Source: Trichobilharzia szidati
Taxonomy: Eukaryota; Platyhelminthes; Trematoda; Strigeidida; Schistosomatidae
Length of the DNA stretch: 64,000 nucleotides
Reading direction: 5' to 3'
Assembly: GCA_944472155.2 (NCBI GenBank)
Contig: OX235279.1
Location: forward strand, 61,167,564-61,231,563
The position numbers and the translations under genes are program-made. Below are positions 10,480 through 23,037 of the stretch, piece by piece (positions within the stretch are counted from its first letter, which is position 1; each line of letters opens with the position of its first letter). The notes below the pieces were generated by a model that saw only the letters and a list, made by a program, of their open reading frames with translations, ran no database searches and was not told where the DNA came from.

Positions 10480-12074
10480 CCAAAACTATTTCTCCTCAAT
10501 GGCTTATGTCTGCGTAGACACGTTCCGCTCCGAACATTACATTTCTAATCTGATGGATAATATCATGCACTACCATTTAGAAATTATATGATTTTCTCAA
10601 GGAACAGATGGGGGATGCGTACTTTATATGTTTATAGTACAAGAGAATATTAGGTTTTCTCTCAAGAGTTAGCGAATAATTTTATCTACTTGACACTTGC
10701 TTTATATATGTTAGCTGAAAGAAATCATGCAACATCGACCTTTATTCTCAAATAATGCAAAAATTGACAGTGTAAAAACTAGATATGATGACTACTTCGT
10801 ACTACAGCCTTCCAAGTGACCCCAGTATCTTCAGGTATGCAGTGTGAAGACAAACTCTTACCGGGTATCTCCTAACTGAGATCACTTGTGTTGTCAGTAA
10901 GACAGCCATCTGTCTGTTAAATAGAAACTACCTGGTATAGAATTGCCGTCCATCATTCTTTATGTGTAGGGAGTGGGTGCTGGGGATACGAGAAGTCTCA
11001 AAGATTGCTCGTCTTTATGACACCGTTTCGGTTTGGTGGAATCACATAACGACATGCTAGCATTATAAGCATAATTTTGAGCAAGAAGCACAAGTCATAT
11101 ATATATCGGTCAGGTTACCCTGATCGAACTGAGTAGACATGTGTTATGAATACTCAACTGCCGTTCAGTATGATATACAGTGTTAGTGGAAGTATTACCT
11201 TATTAAAAGAAAAAAGGATGCTACAATGATCCTATAAAAGCACCGATATTTTGTGAAGGAGTCACTTTGAAATGAAGGTTATTTATCTAAAACCTATGTA
11301 AATTCTGACAACCTCAACGATATGGTTTTCAAGCTCTTAGGACGTCTTAAACTGTGTGGTTGTTTCTTGGCTACTGTCGTCATGTTTTATTAAACAAGCT
11401 ATCTGAGATAAAGACAAAATACAAATTTCTGCGAAAAGTTCTTCTGATAATAAGAAAAAGGAATTGATGTAAGTACAATAAAGCGTACATATGTCTTGAA
11501 AAAAATGTACTCGTGTCTTCTACTAGACATCCGACCCGCCTATTAGAAAGCCTATTCAAGTTAGATTCGCAATTTATTAATGACTGCCGCTGCTTATTTT
11601 CTCTGGTAAGTGTAACAATTTCGAAGATGAATTATTAACTATATCTATGGAAGGAACAATTAAGTTTTGGTTGTTTAGAAGATCGTTTCGTTTGACAACG
11701 CCATAGAATACGAACCTAGGTGAATAAACCTTCATCCTCTGACAATTCAGTTATTCCGTCAGATAATAGCAGTCCGTATTTATCACCTTCAGAATTTTTT
11801 AAAGCCGCTTGTTTATTTTCCCCACTTATTTGTATGCGTATACAAGTAAGAAATACTAATTGCAAAAAATTATTTTCATCCAATCAGCTTTCTATTTTCA
11901 ATTGATAAAAAGCCACTTCTGGTTAGTCAATCATTTTTCACCCCATCATCTGCTGAAAATAATGGTAGAAGCGTATTGGTGCTGTCACGTTTGTAAAGAC
12001 TTCGATTCTGGTTCAGTTAGCCGAGTTTCCGCCAAGCCTTAGTCTCATAACTGCATTCCATATCTGCTTGGTGA

Positions 12075-12534
12075 ACAATTTCAAATACGAAATAGACTTA
12101 TTAGAAAGCGTGCAAAGAGTAGGAACTAAGCTAATAAAGGGTTTCTCAACATTCCCATTTGGGGAGAGGTTAACTCGACTGAGTTTATTTCCACTGTCAT
12201 ACAGACGACTTAGGGTGACCTAATACTAGCATACAGTATCCTAAGAAATGATTTTGGAGCTAATATATCTAATTTATTTCTTCCTTCTAGCACCAACCAA
12301 TTGCGAGGACATCACCTCAAGGTTCAAAAACCACGGTCGAATCGTCTGCGTCTGGAGATCCGTTTTTCGCATCGAATTGTGAACCATTGGAACTCCCTAC
12401 CGGAACACGTTGTATCAGCGTCATCCGCTGATTCATTCAAGGCGAGATTGGACCTCCTGTGTGTAACAAATCGAAAGGATTAACACAGGCATAGAGCCTA
12501 CTATACTAAATAAATTGTAAACTGTAAACTGTAA
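12075..12534 (+). mobile_element. 3' fragment of a second CR1-like element (copy B)
   Basis: Same insertion as in copy A at 1131-1590, with the same truncation point and tail, so it was present before the segment was duplicated. Confidence 0.8.
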
Positions 12535-12914
12535 TTTACTTTTCTATTCGACTTCGAACGAAAATGGTTTCTAAGCACAGTGCTCAGCATAGTCTGAAGT
12601 ATTCTTATGTCGATTCACTGATTAACATGTTTACAGCACGAATGAAATAAGTTACATTGGCAGAGTTGAATCATAACCATGTCAATTATCAGTTAAGTCT
12701 ATTTAATGGATCCCCCAGTATCTTCTTCTAAGTAGTTACTGATACATTCTCAAAAAACCACAAACTGGATTTACCTTCTCTATATTGCATTGGCTTTATG
12801 CGCTAAGTAATCAAAGTGGCGACAATGAAGTCACAAATGGATTCGTGTATATAGAAGTTTGAAAATGATTTTAAAATAATTTATGACTATCAGAAAACAT
12901 CTACACATATTCAC

Positions 12915-14189
12915 CTTGATTTCAGAATGTGTCAGGTTTAAAGCTTTCCAGTTTACCCCACCACTCAACTTCAGTTCATTATATCTCGTTTCGCAGGCCT
13001 TCAGACTATCTTTTAATTTTGAACAATTAGCCATATAAGCATGTAAACCGACTTTTAAAAAATACCTCTCCTCTTCTAGTTCTTTCTTGACTTCAAAGAC
13101 CTTTGTTCTCATTTCCTTCACTTCTTCTTTAGTGATTTTCATTTGTTCCTGTGAGTAAAACACGGCGTAAAAAGCTCATTGTTACTTGTAGAAGTTTGAC
13201 CAAGGCCTCTGACTTTAAGTGATTCCCATGGGCTTCAGCGTACTTCTGTTTTTCTGACGTCAGTTTCGAATGCACTTCATCGTTATCAATCTTTCATAGA
13301 GTATGAAAAAATTTGTAATCAACGGTTACCTGCAATTTTTGATTAAATATCTGACATTTTTCAAGAGCTTCTCTCATGTTATTTAGCCTTTTGTACTCGC
13401 ATTCAATTTCCTTCTCTAGTTCCGCGACCTTTCTTTTCAGGATGACCTAATATTGTTTTTATGAAATATTTTATCTTTTTACCGAGTCTTCACGATCAAT
13501 ACTTAAGAGCTGACTTTCCATCACAGGATCAGCTGCCAAAAAATCATATTAAATTTAAAATTACCATATATGTAATATAAATTCGATTCGAAATCACGCA
13601 TAATCAGTGATCTAAGTATGTAACAACTTCATTTTATTCATTACCTGTTGTGTAATATTTTGTTCAACTCAACGACTTTTCCTTTCACTATCCTTAATAT
13701 ATTAAATATATCTTCATTCCTAAAATTTTGATTTTCCTGGAATACGGAAAAGCTTTTAATCATATTGCTTATTATATCGATCATAGACTTAACGTGAAAT
13801 CGTGACTTGTCCGCCTGGTCACAAGAACTGTAATCCCAACCTGCATTTTTCTTGGTGCTCGTTAAGCAGACACACTAGATCTTCATCTTCTTTTTCTTTG
13901 GTTTCCAATAGCTTAGCAGCGGTTTTTCTCATTGCCTAAATCTTTTTCCTTTTTTATTTACCTTCTTACCCTTTCGTCTTCTAAAGTGTTTTCCAGATTT
14001 TTGATGAGCGATTTATACTCTTCATTGCTATATTTAATGTTTGCTTCTGTCTCTTTTAACTCAACTAGTCGTTTGATAACCTGATATGAAATGTAACATA
14101 CTTTTTTCACTATTTAGTCCATCGATCTCCCTCTGCAGTTGGATAATTTCATCTTGATGTTTCCGATCAGAAAGGAGAAGTTCTTCTTG
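12915..14189 (-). pseudogene. Coiled-coil gene exons (copy B)
   Basis: Duplicate of the exon block in copies A and C. At the position where A and C have TAG, this copy has TCA (Ser), giving an open HLKSEALVKLLQ. It therefore keeps the more intact version of this exon although it is cut off from the gene's 3' half. The two phase mismatches seen in copy C upstream of this exon appear here too. Confidence 0.6.
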
Positions 14190-14954
14190 CTACAAACATC
14201 AGCTTTTTGAAATGAAACTCAATAAGCATTCCTTTTCATCGCCAGTTTCGCTTTTTACAGAGCTGCCATCGAATTTCAACAAATTGGTCCACTTGTCACC
14301 TCAGCTGCTCTTCAGGGTCGGTGGACTGAAGTTGTCTTTCGAAGATGTAGAGGCGGTCACCAAAAATTTCATCGTCGTCAAAAGTTGAGTTCGCGTTCCT
14401 GTCACCCGTTGTATTTCAAGTCGAGAAGGATGGGTGTTCCAATATCCAATGTCGTTTTTATGAGCTAGTATAAACCAATTTGATTTCTTTGTGCTCGCCT
14501 CTTGATTGTGGCGTATAGGTTGCTGATCTTCGGTAAACGTCTGCGTAGCTCGTCCCGCCACTCGACTGTCGTAGCTTTGGTTGACTCTCAAAGGAGTAGT
14601 GCAGGGATTAATTATATATGGTTTGTAGTACAAGGTGTGTTAAGACTGTTAATACTGTGAATGGAGTTGATCCTTTCACCAGTTGGTCCTTCGGTATCGT
14701 TGTCAATAGAAAAGAGATAATAATAATAATAGATATAATTAGTGAGGGTTTTCAGACTAACAGACAGAAAAGAATAAGAAAACGTAACAACAGTCAGTCA
14801 GCCGGTTTATATATATATATATATATATATATACAGATAATAACGATAATAATAATATGGTGTAGTTAAAGCTGTCAGGAGAGTAAGACGGAAGAGAATG
14901 TAAAGAAGTAAAACGACCAGCTTAATTGTCTACCTTTGAATGGTGTATGCGATT

Positions 14955-16436
14955 TTAAGGAGATGGGCCATTTGGATGCAGTCCTTGTGTTGCTGCATGG
15001 TTGTCCAGCCTTCGCTTAAAGGCGTCCATAGATGGTGCCATAGCTACATCTGCCGGTAAGGAATTGCAGGGACGGCAAACCCGCAATGAAAAAAAGTGGG
15101 AGCGCACCCGGGTCCTTGCCCTCTGGTGAGCTATCCTTCTAGGATTTCCACGAGGGAGCCTATACCTAATCAATGGCAGAACACCTTTGTTTGGGTGATT
15201 CTGATCATTTGTTATTTTGTAGGCAGTAATTAAATCCCCTCTAAGACGACGGTAGCTAAGTGTGAATAGGCCTAATTTCCTCAGCCCTTCATCATATGGT
15301 TTATTTCGGAGACCAACCACTCCTTTTGTTGCCCGTTGTTGGACTCTTTCCAAGAAGTTTGCATCTCTTCTAAGCAGTGGGGGTGCAATAATATTATGCA
15401 CTCCAAGGTGAAGTCTGACGTCTGTTTTGTACAACCTTAAGAAGAGCTCAGGAGTGAGTGCACCTAACTGTCTATGTGTAAAGTGTATGACTGCATATGC
15501 CCTCGCTACATCCCCCGTGTAATTTACTCTTGTGTCCATTTTCTCCGTTAAAACTAGACCTAATTCACGTTCCGATATTGAGCAGGACAAGCTTTCATTG
15601 CACAGGGTGTAACTTGCATTCTGCAGTCTACAGGTGCGTAACTTAACTACTTTGCACTTTTTCAGATTCAAAGTCATATCACTGGCCACCGCCCAGTCTT
15701 CCAGAAGGCTTAGATCTTCCTGTAGCCTATCTGAGTCCTCCGGGCACTTTATCGCCCTCCATATCTTCACGTCGTCAGCGTATAGAAGAGTCGGACAGCT
15801 AAGACGGCATGGTAGATAATTGATAAAAATCAAAAACATCAGTGGTCCTAGGATAGAACCCTGTGACACTCCTGATGACGAGCTGTGCCAAGATGATCGG
15901 ACTCGATTGACCTTATTGCAAAATTGCCTTTCAGCTAGGTAGTCCTTTAACCATGACTGAATTGGCTTACCTATACCTACCTGGCTTATTTTGTGTAGGA
16001 GGAGGTCACGGTGAACAGTGTCGAGTGCCTTCTCAAAGTCTAGGAAGACCATATGGATTGGAACATTCATATCCCAGCATGATGTCCAATCGTCCCAAGC
16101 TGATAGTAAGTTAGTAACGCAGGATCTCCCTTTCCTGAAACCGTGTTGGGCTTCATGTAGTATATTAGACCTATCGAGATATTCCCTGATATGATCGTCA
16201 ATATTACTTTCCAGTACTTTTGATACCACTGGGAGTCGAGCTACTGGTCTATAACTAGTGGGATTTTGTCTATCCCCACCCTTGAAGAACTGAGAAAGGA
16301 TGCTTCTTTTCCATTCCCTTGGCAGTTTCCCCGATTCCATGGAGTGTTGGAACAAGTCGCATAAGGGCCTAAAGAGAGCTTCGGCGCACTGTTTCAGAAC
16401 AGATGGCCTGATTTCGTCACAACCTGGAAACTTCAC
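14955..16436 (-). CDS. Reverse transcriptase of the CR1-like element (copy B)
   Basis: 493 residues with FLDFEKALDTV and YADD intact. It has private changes such as Gln for Arg in VQQRATKG and Gly in LHLGVHN. Several other sites (KIWRAIK, HRDLL, EALF) agree with copy C against A. Confidence 0.8.
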   Translation of the reverse strand: MKFPGCDEIRPSVLKQCAEALFRPLCDLFQHSMESGKLPREWKRSILSQFFKGGDRQNPTSYRPVARLPVVSKVLESNIDDHIREYLDRSNILHEAQHGFRKGRSCVTNLLSAWDDWTSCWDMNVPIHMVFLDFEKALDTVHRDLLLHKISQVGIGKPIQSWLKDYLAERQFCNKVNRVRSSWHSSSSGVSQGSILGPLMFLIFINYLPCRLSCPTLLYADDVKIWRAIKCPEDSDRLQEDLSLLEDWAVASDMTLNLKKCKVVKLRTCRLQNASYTLCNESLSCSISERELGLVLTEKMDTRVNYTGDVARAYAVIHFTHRQLGALTPELFLRLYKTDVRLHLGVHNIIAPPLLRRDANFLERVQQRATKGVVGLRNKPYDEGLRKLGLFTLSYRRLRGDLITAYKITNDQNHPNKGVLPLIRYRLPRGNPRRIAHQRARTRVRSHFFSLRVCRPCNSLPADVAMAPSMDAFKRRLDNHAATQGLHPNGPSP

Positions 16437-16445
16437 AGGTGTGAG

Positions 16446-16763
16446 TCACTGTAGCCTACTTAGTACTATTGGAGGGTTTATTTGGGGAGTAGCCATTAGG
16501 TCTTCCTCCTGTGCAATAGTGGTGCCACCATTTTGGTCCGTAACGGTAATACCCACATTGCTGTTTAGCTGTTTGGCGAAGGCTAAACTGGATGTTTCAG
16601 CTACCTCCAGACTAGTGGGATATTGACCGTTTTGGTCCACTAAGGCGCATGTCCCTGGTTGATTTTCTTTTCGACATGAATCGATACAAGTTTTTCGGGT
16701 TTGCAAGGAGTTATATATATATTTATTCCTGTTTATGCAGGAACATACCAATTGTACAGGCAT
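16446..16763 (-). pseudogene. Linker before the reverse transcriptase (copy B)
   Basis: Same open piece as 5503-5820, ending in the TGA that separates it from the RT frame. Confidence 0.65.
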
Positions 16764-17176
16764 GGATAAGTTATTATATAAATTACAGTTTGTTTGTTCA
16801 ATCTAACATTAGAGTCAGTCAGAACAGTCTGCAAAATAGTTTGTCTGTGTAACACATAAAGAGATATAGAAATATTGTCTTCGCATTAACGAAAAACCCA
16901 GACTTCAGATGAATGTGATACAAATATCTGGGAAAAATAAAGCTTGAAGTCAATTCTATAAAACTTTGTTGTGAACAGCATCCGTGAAATAAAGTTTATT
17001 GATGTATTATTTTGAGTCAATAATGTATTTATTCCATTTTTGTCAGCAGACTTATCGTAGTTTTATAATAGGAAAGAAATTTGATCTTTGATACGAAAAT
17101 TAGATAAGGTAATGTTAAATTGTTTTACTGCATCAAATGGGGTCAATTCTAGAATTATCAATTTGCGCCATTTGCG
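16764..17176. other. Unexplained AT-rich insert (copy B)
   Basis: Identical in position and nearly in sequence to 5821-6233. No gene or recognised element. Confidence 0.6.
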
Positions 17177-18286
17177 TCAGCGCCGGATCCTGAGTTCCAG
17201 GTATGCGTCGTGGTCGATCTGACTCTTAGATACGCGCCACGTAAACCAAGCCTTCCGCTTTGCTTGCAGAATACGCTGCGTGCCTCTCTTTAACCATGAT
17301 GACTTTCTTTTGGGCTGTGTTGTGACTAAAGTGACGGTATCCGAGATTACTGTATGAATAATCTTTTCTACCACTTCACAGTGTTCATCCAAAGAGAGCT
17401 CATCCCACGCTTAGGGACAGTCTGCGTCGGACAAGAGCCTCCGCATTTTAGCATAGTCAGCCTTGCTGTAACACAGATATGATTGCTCACGGAGAACGAG
17501 ATCGAAACCTATGACCGCATAGCCACTACTTCCTAGAGGAGTCATGATCTGGACCTTTTCGAAGAGTAGTTGGTCACTAGTTAGAATGTAGTCCAGTTTT
17601 GGTGACTTTCCACTAGTGCCCCACCTAGTGTCGTCTCCAACGTCCTCAGTCAGTCCCCTGTTTCGAATAGTTTGCAGAAGATTTCGGCCGAATTTTCCCT
17701 TAGCATACCCCGAGCCAAGGTTCAGTGATGGGGTATTCAAATCTCCAGCAATGGTGATTCGGTCATAGCCCAATTCTCGTATCCCTGTGATAGTGCTGAG
17801 CAGTAGCTGATTGTGCTCTGCCCCACAGGTGGGAGATCAGTAGATGCCACCCAGTAAATGCTTGGTGTGGCCTACGGTGAAATGGAGTTCAAAAAGTGGT
17901 GGGTCCGTTGCGCGCACACATTTAAGTTACCTGTCAAAGTATATAGCAACTCCCCCTCCTGCCATATTATCCCTGTCTCTCCTGAGCAGAACCATATCAC
18001 CTTTACTGATTTCGTTATCGGTGATAGTGGGGGTTAGCCACGTTTCAGTGAGAACGATCACTTTCAGTGGTAGGTGTGCTTGGAGATTTCGGAGTTCACC
18101 TATTTTTCCTCTCAGCCCCCTCACATTGCTATATAGGCAGCTGACAGTGAGTCTTACAACCTCAGCGTGTTGTGGGGTAGTTGACGTGAAGCTGTCTGCT
18201 AGTAGGGGACTTAATGTTGGGACTAGTCGACCGATTCCAATGGAACCGGTCGGTTGTGGTTTTTTCAATGGATTTAGGCAGGACAC
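17177..18286 (-). pseudogene. Endonuclease domain with stops (copy B)
   Basis: Open pieces at 17927-18286, 17411-17773 and 17177-17392, with the same in-frame stops as copy A. It keeps ETWLTPT and AGDLNTPS. Confidence 0.75.
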
Positions 18287-18685
18287 TTGGTTGGCACAGA
18301 CTGTTATTCTCAGAACTGTATCGCTCTAGTGTCACTGAAGCTTTGGGACGTATTAAAGCCTCAGTATGCTGACTCCTTATTGTTCGGGGTCTGCTTTCGC
18401 AGCGTCGGATGTGTCCTCCCATTTTCCCCTTGATCTCATACCACCGTTGAATTGCTATGGCCAACTGCTCTGGGGAGTTGAATGTGACACTTAGCAGCTT
18501 CGGAAAGCTAATCAGTGTGAGATGAGCGGGGCGAGGTAGTCGGGAAATGGAGATGGCTCCAGAAGCGCCCAGGGCCATCTCAGACGACAGCCATCTCCAC
18601 TGCTGTACGTCATGCATGTGTTTTTCACAAGCAGCGCCCGTTTCCCGCTCCGAGATACCGTGTACGACCGAAGAGGTAGAAGTCA

Positions 18686-19855
18686 TCAATTCTGGTGACT
18701 TTCCGCCATTTGTCTGATAGCCCATGATCTGTCTTGTCTCACCCTTATGCTTGAACTTCTGTCGATGGCTAGTACCTGAGCCGTCAGTAGTACCTTTTCG
18801 GCCTCTTCGGCAGAGTCCAGTGTAACCCTTAATGGGGGCGGCTTACCGTGAGGCGTGTGGACACCCCTGCACAATTTCACTGAACTAATGTTCAGACATA
18901 ATTTGTTGCACAGGTTTGACCACTGTTCCTGATCAAACAGGGCCCGCTGTTCAAGTAAGCTGTCCTTGCTCACAGGTACGTTATAGAGGATAAGAGAATT
19001 AGACCGATTAACCGCAGACTTAGGTTCGGCCTTTGGCTTCTTGTATTCCTTTGCAGCATCAGCAACTTTAGGCTTCATCAGGTTTTGGCCAGCCTTTGTT
19101 GCGTTGCCGAACTTGCTTGCGGATGCAAGTGGTACTTTTCTAATTCTCTCTTCCCTTGATTTTGTGTGTCCAACCTTTTGAATCTTCACCTTATGAAAAT
19201 TGGCATTTTCAGTCAGTAGGACTGGAGTGTCTGAGCCAAGTTTTGGCAGTGTGGTGTCAGCAGGTGGGTAGCTGCATAAGACTTTGTTGGGACGCAAGAG
19301 CGATTTGTTGTTTCTGCTATCCGCAGACACGCTCTGTGGGACTATGCCAGGGCGACAAAGTGGGCAGATGTACCAAAACCACGGGCACGGGTTATTACTT
19401 ATAAACTTGTAGTATGCCTTCGGCACCTCTTTGTTACAATGGCAGTGCACCCACCGTTTGCAAAAATTGCATTCAAACGCTGAGCCAGCTTTAGAAAATA
19501 TGATACTGCACGCCTGGCATTCGTCTCCCTTACTTGATGACGCCTTCGATGTCTTATGACGTCTTGAGCGTTTCCTTTTAGGTTTGCTGTGATTAACACA
19601 CTGGCTTTCAGTTGATGCATGTGTAATATCCTGTCCCCCTGGTATTGCCTGTGCCGTTTCAGTACAAGACTGTGGCAATGCAGGTGTAGTATCAGGACAG
19701 AAGAGACCTACACGAATCTTTAGGATCATTAAGCGACATGGAGTTGATATCCCTGGGGTTTTGCCTTCTCTGGTTGAAGCCCTTGTGACAACACAGTAAG
19801 GTGTTTTACTGCCTTTTCTAAGGCTACTTTCGACAGCCATATTAACAATCATCAA
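18686..19855 (-). CDS. ORF1 protein with PHD-type zinc finger (copy B)
   Basis: 389 residues with all PHD ligands kept. It shares Glu9, Thr24 and Lys32 with copy C against A, which places B and C together in this part of the segment. Confidence 0.8.
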   Translation of the reverse strand: MMIVNMAVESSLRKGSKTPYCVVTRASTREGKTPGISTPCRLMILKIRVGLFCPDTTPALPQSCTETAQAIPGGQDITHASTESQCVNHSKPKRKRSRRHKTSKASSSKGDECQACSIIFSKAGSAFECNFCKRWVHCHCNKEVPKAYYKFISNNPCPWFWYICPLCRPGIVPQSVSADSRNNKSLLRPNKVLCSYPPADTTLPKLGSDTPVLLTENANFHKVKIQKVGHTKSREERIRKVPLASASKFGNATKAGQNLMKPKVADAAKEYKKPKAEPKSAVNRSNSLILYNVPVSKDSLLEQRALFDQEQWSNLCNKLCLNISSVKLCRGVHTPHGKPPPLRVTLDSAEEAEKVLLTAQVLAIDRSSSIRVRQDRSWAIRQMAESHQN

Positions 19856-20474
19856 AACTTATGCTATATAAGAGTAGGAGTGCAACAGTATCCACCGGCA
19901 TGAACAAATATAAGACTGAAAAAGTACAACACAAGGAAAAGAAAAGGTTTTCGACTTTACCTAGTACTTTCTGGATGATTGGCTTCAAAGCAATCACGTG
20001 GTAGGCCAACAAGACTTGTTTATCTGAACGAGTGAGGAAGACGCTCCTACAAAAGAAGCACCTGAAGTTTTGGAGGTAGTTCGAGACAACTGGACCTACC
20101 ACACAGACACTCAGCAAGTATGTAATGCTTAAATTTGATTCTCTGGCTAGGGAGATCAGGTTTCCCAAGCGGAAAATTCACAAAAGAGGTATTATAACGT
20201 GAGAAGGAAAAAACACGACGACGACTTCAAGGAGCGCGCGCAAAAATGATTCGTGAGAGATCGTTTCGTCCCACTCCATTTGGAGAGTTTCGTTCTTTAC
20301 GGGATAGCCGAAAATAGTTGCTTCTCAAACACATCGCGCGGTAAATGATCTCCGTGTTAAAAAGTGCCTTTTTGTGTTTTTGTGTATAGTAGTCTTGCTC
20401 AGTGTCCAATGTAACAGTGACGAAATTTTGATCTGTACTTGAGTGGTGATGCTGCTGCAATTGTCGTTTCACTT

Positions 20475-22806
20475 GACAATTGTTTAGTGATTTTACAACA
20501 TTCTACAGCCCAAGATATTGAAAGAGAAGGAAGGAAACAGATTGAATGTACTGGCCGAGTGAGTACAGGAAGAGCAAACAGATGATGTAGCTAGAACTTT
20601 TATGTTTGCCAGTGCTTCAACGCGTAGCAGTATTCAACTGCTCACTCGGATGTTATTCCTATACATAGGCGTCTGAGAGGACGAAGGCATATAGCCCTAC
20701 GATACATGTGACAACACAAAAACCGAGTCGCTGGTTAACACGTATCAGTATAAATCCAATGACATGACTTTATATCTACATTAGTTTCAAATTTCCCTTT
20801 CGCAGGCTACTTGGTGAAACGTGCTCCATTTTATGTTTCCCCCTCAAAAAACAAGTGAAAGGGAAGAACAATGGGAATAAATGCGACACGAAAGAGGTAA
20901 ATACAATGAGTGAATTAAAATTTTTAGGAAGTGTGATCAAGATCTGGCCGAGCAGTTCCACAATAATTGGAGGGCCCAGTGTGAAGTAGACATATTTAAA
21001 AATTATATTAGTAAGCTCTTGGCGGAATTGAGGCAAATAGTTCCAACGTTTTTCAGAGGCTGGGGATGTTGGTGTTCGTGGATTGCACGATGTATACTGA
21101 CACAATATCACACACCCACAATCCCCACAGTATTTGTTCTTCGTAGACCGAAGATAAACCAAAACACCAGGTTGATCGTCAAAATGCCAAGTATATTACG
21201 GGACCAAAATCGTAGTGCGGGGATGACAAATTAACTAGCTAGGGATCGTGCACGAACGGACAAAAGTAACACGACGGTGCGCCGAATGGCGTGGATGCTT
21301 GATCGTGAGCTTTCGACAAAACAAGTCGAAGGAGACAGTGAGAGTCAGCATCCAATTTTGAGTGATGAATGCTGTGGCCAATAATTTTGGGGAAATACCC
21401 ACAGCTTCAGTTACTTTAGAAAAACTGCTTCGAACCTTGAAATAATTTGTGCGCAAGTATACGCTCTACGGGTTTAAATCTCAGAAATCAGTAGCAGTAA
21501 TTATCAGGTTTCATACCATTACCAGCACCATGTGACTGACCTCCAGAAACTGTTGCTTGTGTTTCACGTTATTCGTCGGACATCGGGCAACTGCCTAGCA
21601 AAGAACCTATAGGTATTGGCAGTCGTACAACGCTCGACTAACGTGTAAGTGTAACCTGTGTATGACAAGTAACATCACAGGCAACACATGTGGTTGACTC
21701 ACTAGGACTACTGCTACTGTGCGCTTGGTAGCGGAAAACACAATGGCATAAGGTGGCAGGCATTGAATGATAATATACAGTGAGAGACTGAGCCGGCATA
21801 AATCACGCTGGACCCACCAATTCTAGGAGACCGATTAGTTAGGCTGTTTGAACGACTTCCAGTTGGTTTCGACTGGAAATAACGCTCACGACTGACGTGT
21901 GGTCACACACCCTGATGGATCTGATCTCTGGCCACACTACCTCCTAACTCTTTGGACTGGCTCACCTAAGCTGGCAGGCGAGCATTCTACCATTTAACCT
22001 GAAAATGATATGCTGTCCCTCTGATACTGAACCATCGTGACAAGACAATCAGGAACAACAAAGGTAATATAATCTAGTGTGTATGTAGCCGTAATTGAAA
22101 ATGGCGACCACACAAAAACGAACTTGGTCAGCTCTTGTCTGTTGAGAACCGGATTCTGCTCCCCATGTTTCAATCTACACAGTTGAAATGATTGATTGAT
22201 GTAATTTCGGTCGTTTTGGTGCACTTGATTTATTCTGTTCGCTCGATTCGTATCGAGGACGTTTCGCTCTTACTCCCTTCAATCTCACTATGTCACATTC
22301 ATCTGCTGTAAATACCATGTTATTCATTGGAATCCTCTACTTTGGATGCGCTGACTAGATATGATGTGATACATCTCATCACAAACAGTGTAAATTTTAG
22401 AAGGAATTCTTTCATCTATTTGTTTTACTTGGCGCCTTTTGACTACTAGAATTTGTGTACTTGTTAAACATCAACTCGTCATCTGGCTTATTTGAGATGC
22501 CAGTGTCAATGCTGAAACTGATAAGAACGGTGGTCATAAGAGTGATTGCAAATAATGGTAGTTTGTTAGTCTGAATTTTGTATCGTAATGAAACCATAAG
22601 TTAAAATATTTGGGGTTCTTCGCAACACATTATGGTATGGCTGTTCAGATAGATTAAGTGACTCGGCAATTCCGGTGATTTAGAAAACCCAAGTAGGATC
22701 TACATCTTCTTCAATATTTGCATGAAAATTTTAGCTGGTTTAGAACAAAATATGTAGCAAGGTATCTCCACGCATAGGATATCACACTGCAAAACAAATA
22801 ATTTAG
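20475..22806. other. Inner part of arm B, no firm gene
   Basis: A plus-strand frame near 20928-21060 reads KCDQDLAEQFHNNWRAQCEV and continues to LLAELRQIVPT; another near 21240-21380 reads RRMAWMLDRELSTKQVEGDS. Both look coding but I recognise neither and see no clean splice sites. At 21975-22000 the minus strand has a tRNA-like A-box stretch (TGGTAGAATGCTCGCC). A minus frame at 21994-22224 (76 aa) and one at 22412-22597 (61 aa) are kept in the mirror arm but have no motif. Confidence 0.4.
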
Positions 22807-23037
22807 TGTAGATAACCGTTGTGGAACAGATGGCAGCTTCTGGTGTGAGGACTACCACTCAAACACGTCAATGTTGGAGGAGTCACCTAAGGATACAGAA
22901 AAATATTTTTCCCGTAGGGAGGTGGGGAATTATAACTTGCACTTCTTCAAGTAGTGCACTTCCACTACGTGTTGCGAGGAATTCTGTGATCATTAAAGTT
23001 GTTGTGTCTGGTCGTTGTATAGCAGTTTTGTCAACAG
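22807..23037. other. Palindrome spacer, 231 bases
   Basis: This is the only part of the central region that is not mirrored. An open frame on the plus strand starts at 22821 and runs out of the spacer into arm C; it has no recognisable motif and I do not call it a gene. I see no transposon ends or origin-like signal in it. Confidence 0.85.

Larger units (their letters stand above)
14716..20474 (-). mobile_element. Degenerate CR1-like element (copy B)
   Basis: Same element, same orientation and same stops as copy A. The (AAT)n tail is one unit shorter than in A and C. Confidence 0.8.
10480..22806. repeat. Palindrome arm B (left arm)
   Basis: The reverse complement of this segment matches 23038-35357. 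I checked the outer ends (10480 pairs with 35357) and the inner ends (22806 pairs with 23038) by eye, and the features in between occur in mirrored order. The arm is about 12.3 kb. The left end coincides with the N gap, so the true arm could be longer. Confidence 0.95.

Noticed and set aside
9900..10591. Long open frames across 9900-10591
   Set aside because: They consist almost only of N.
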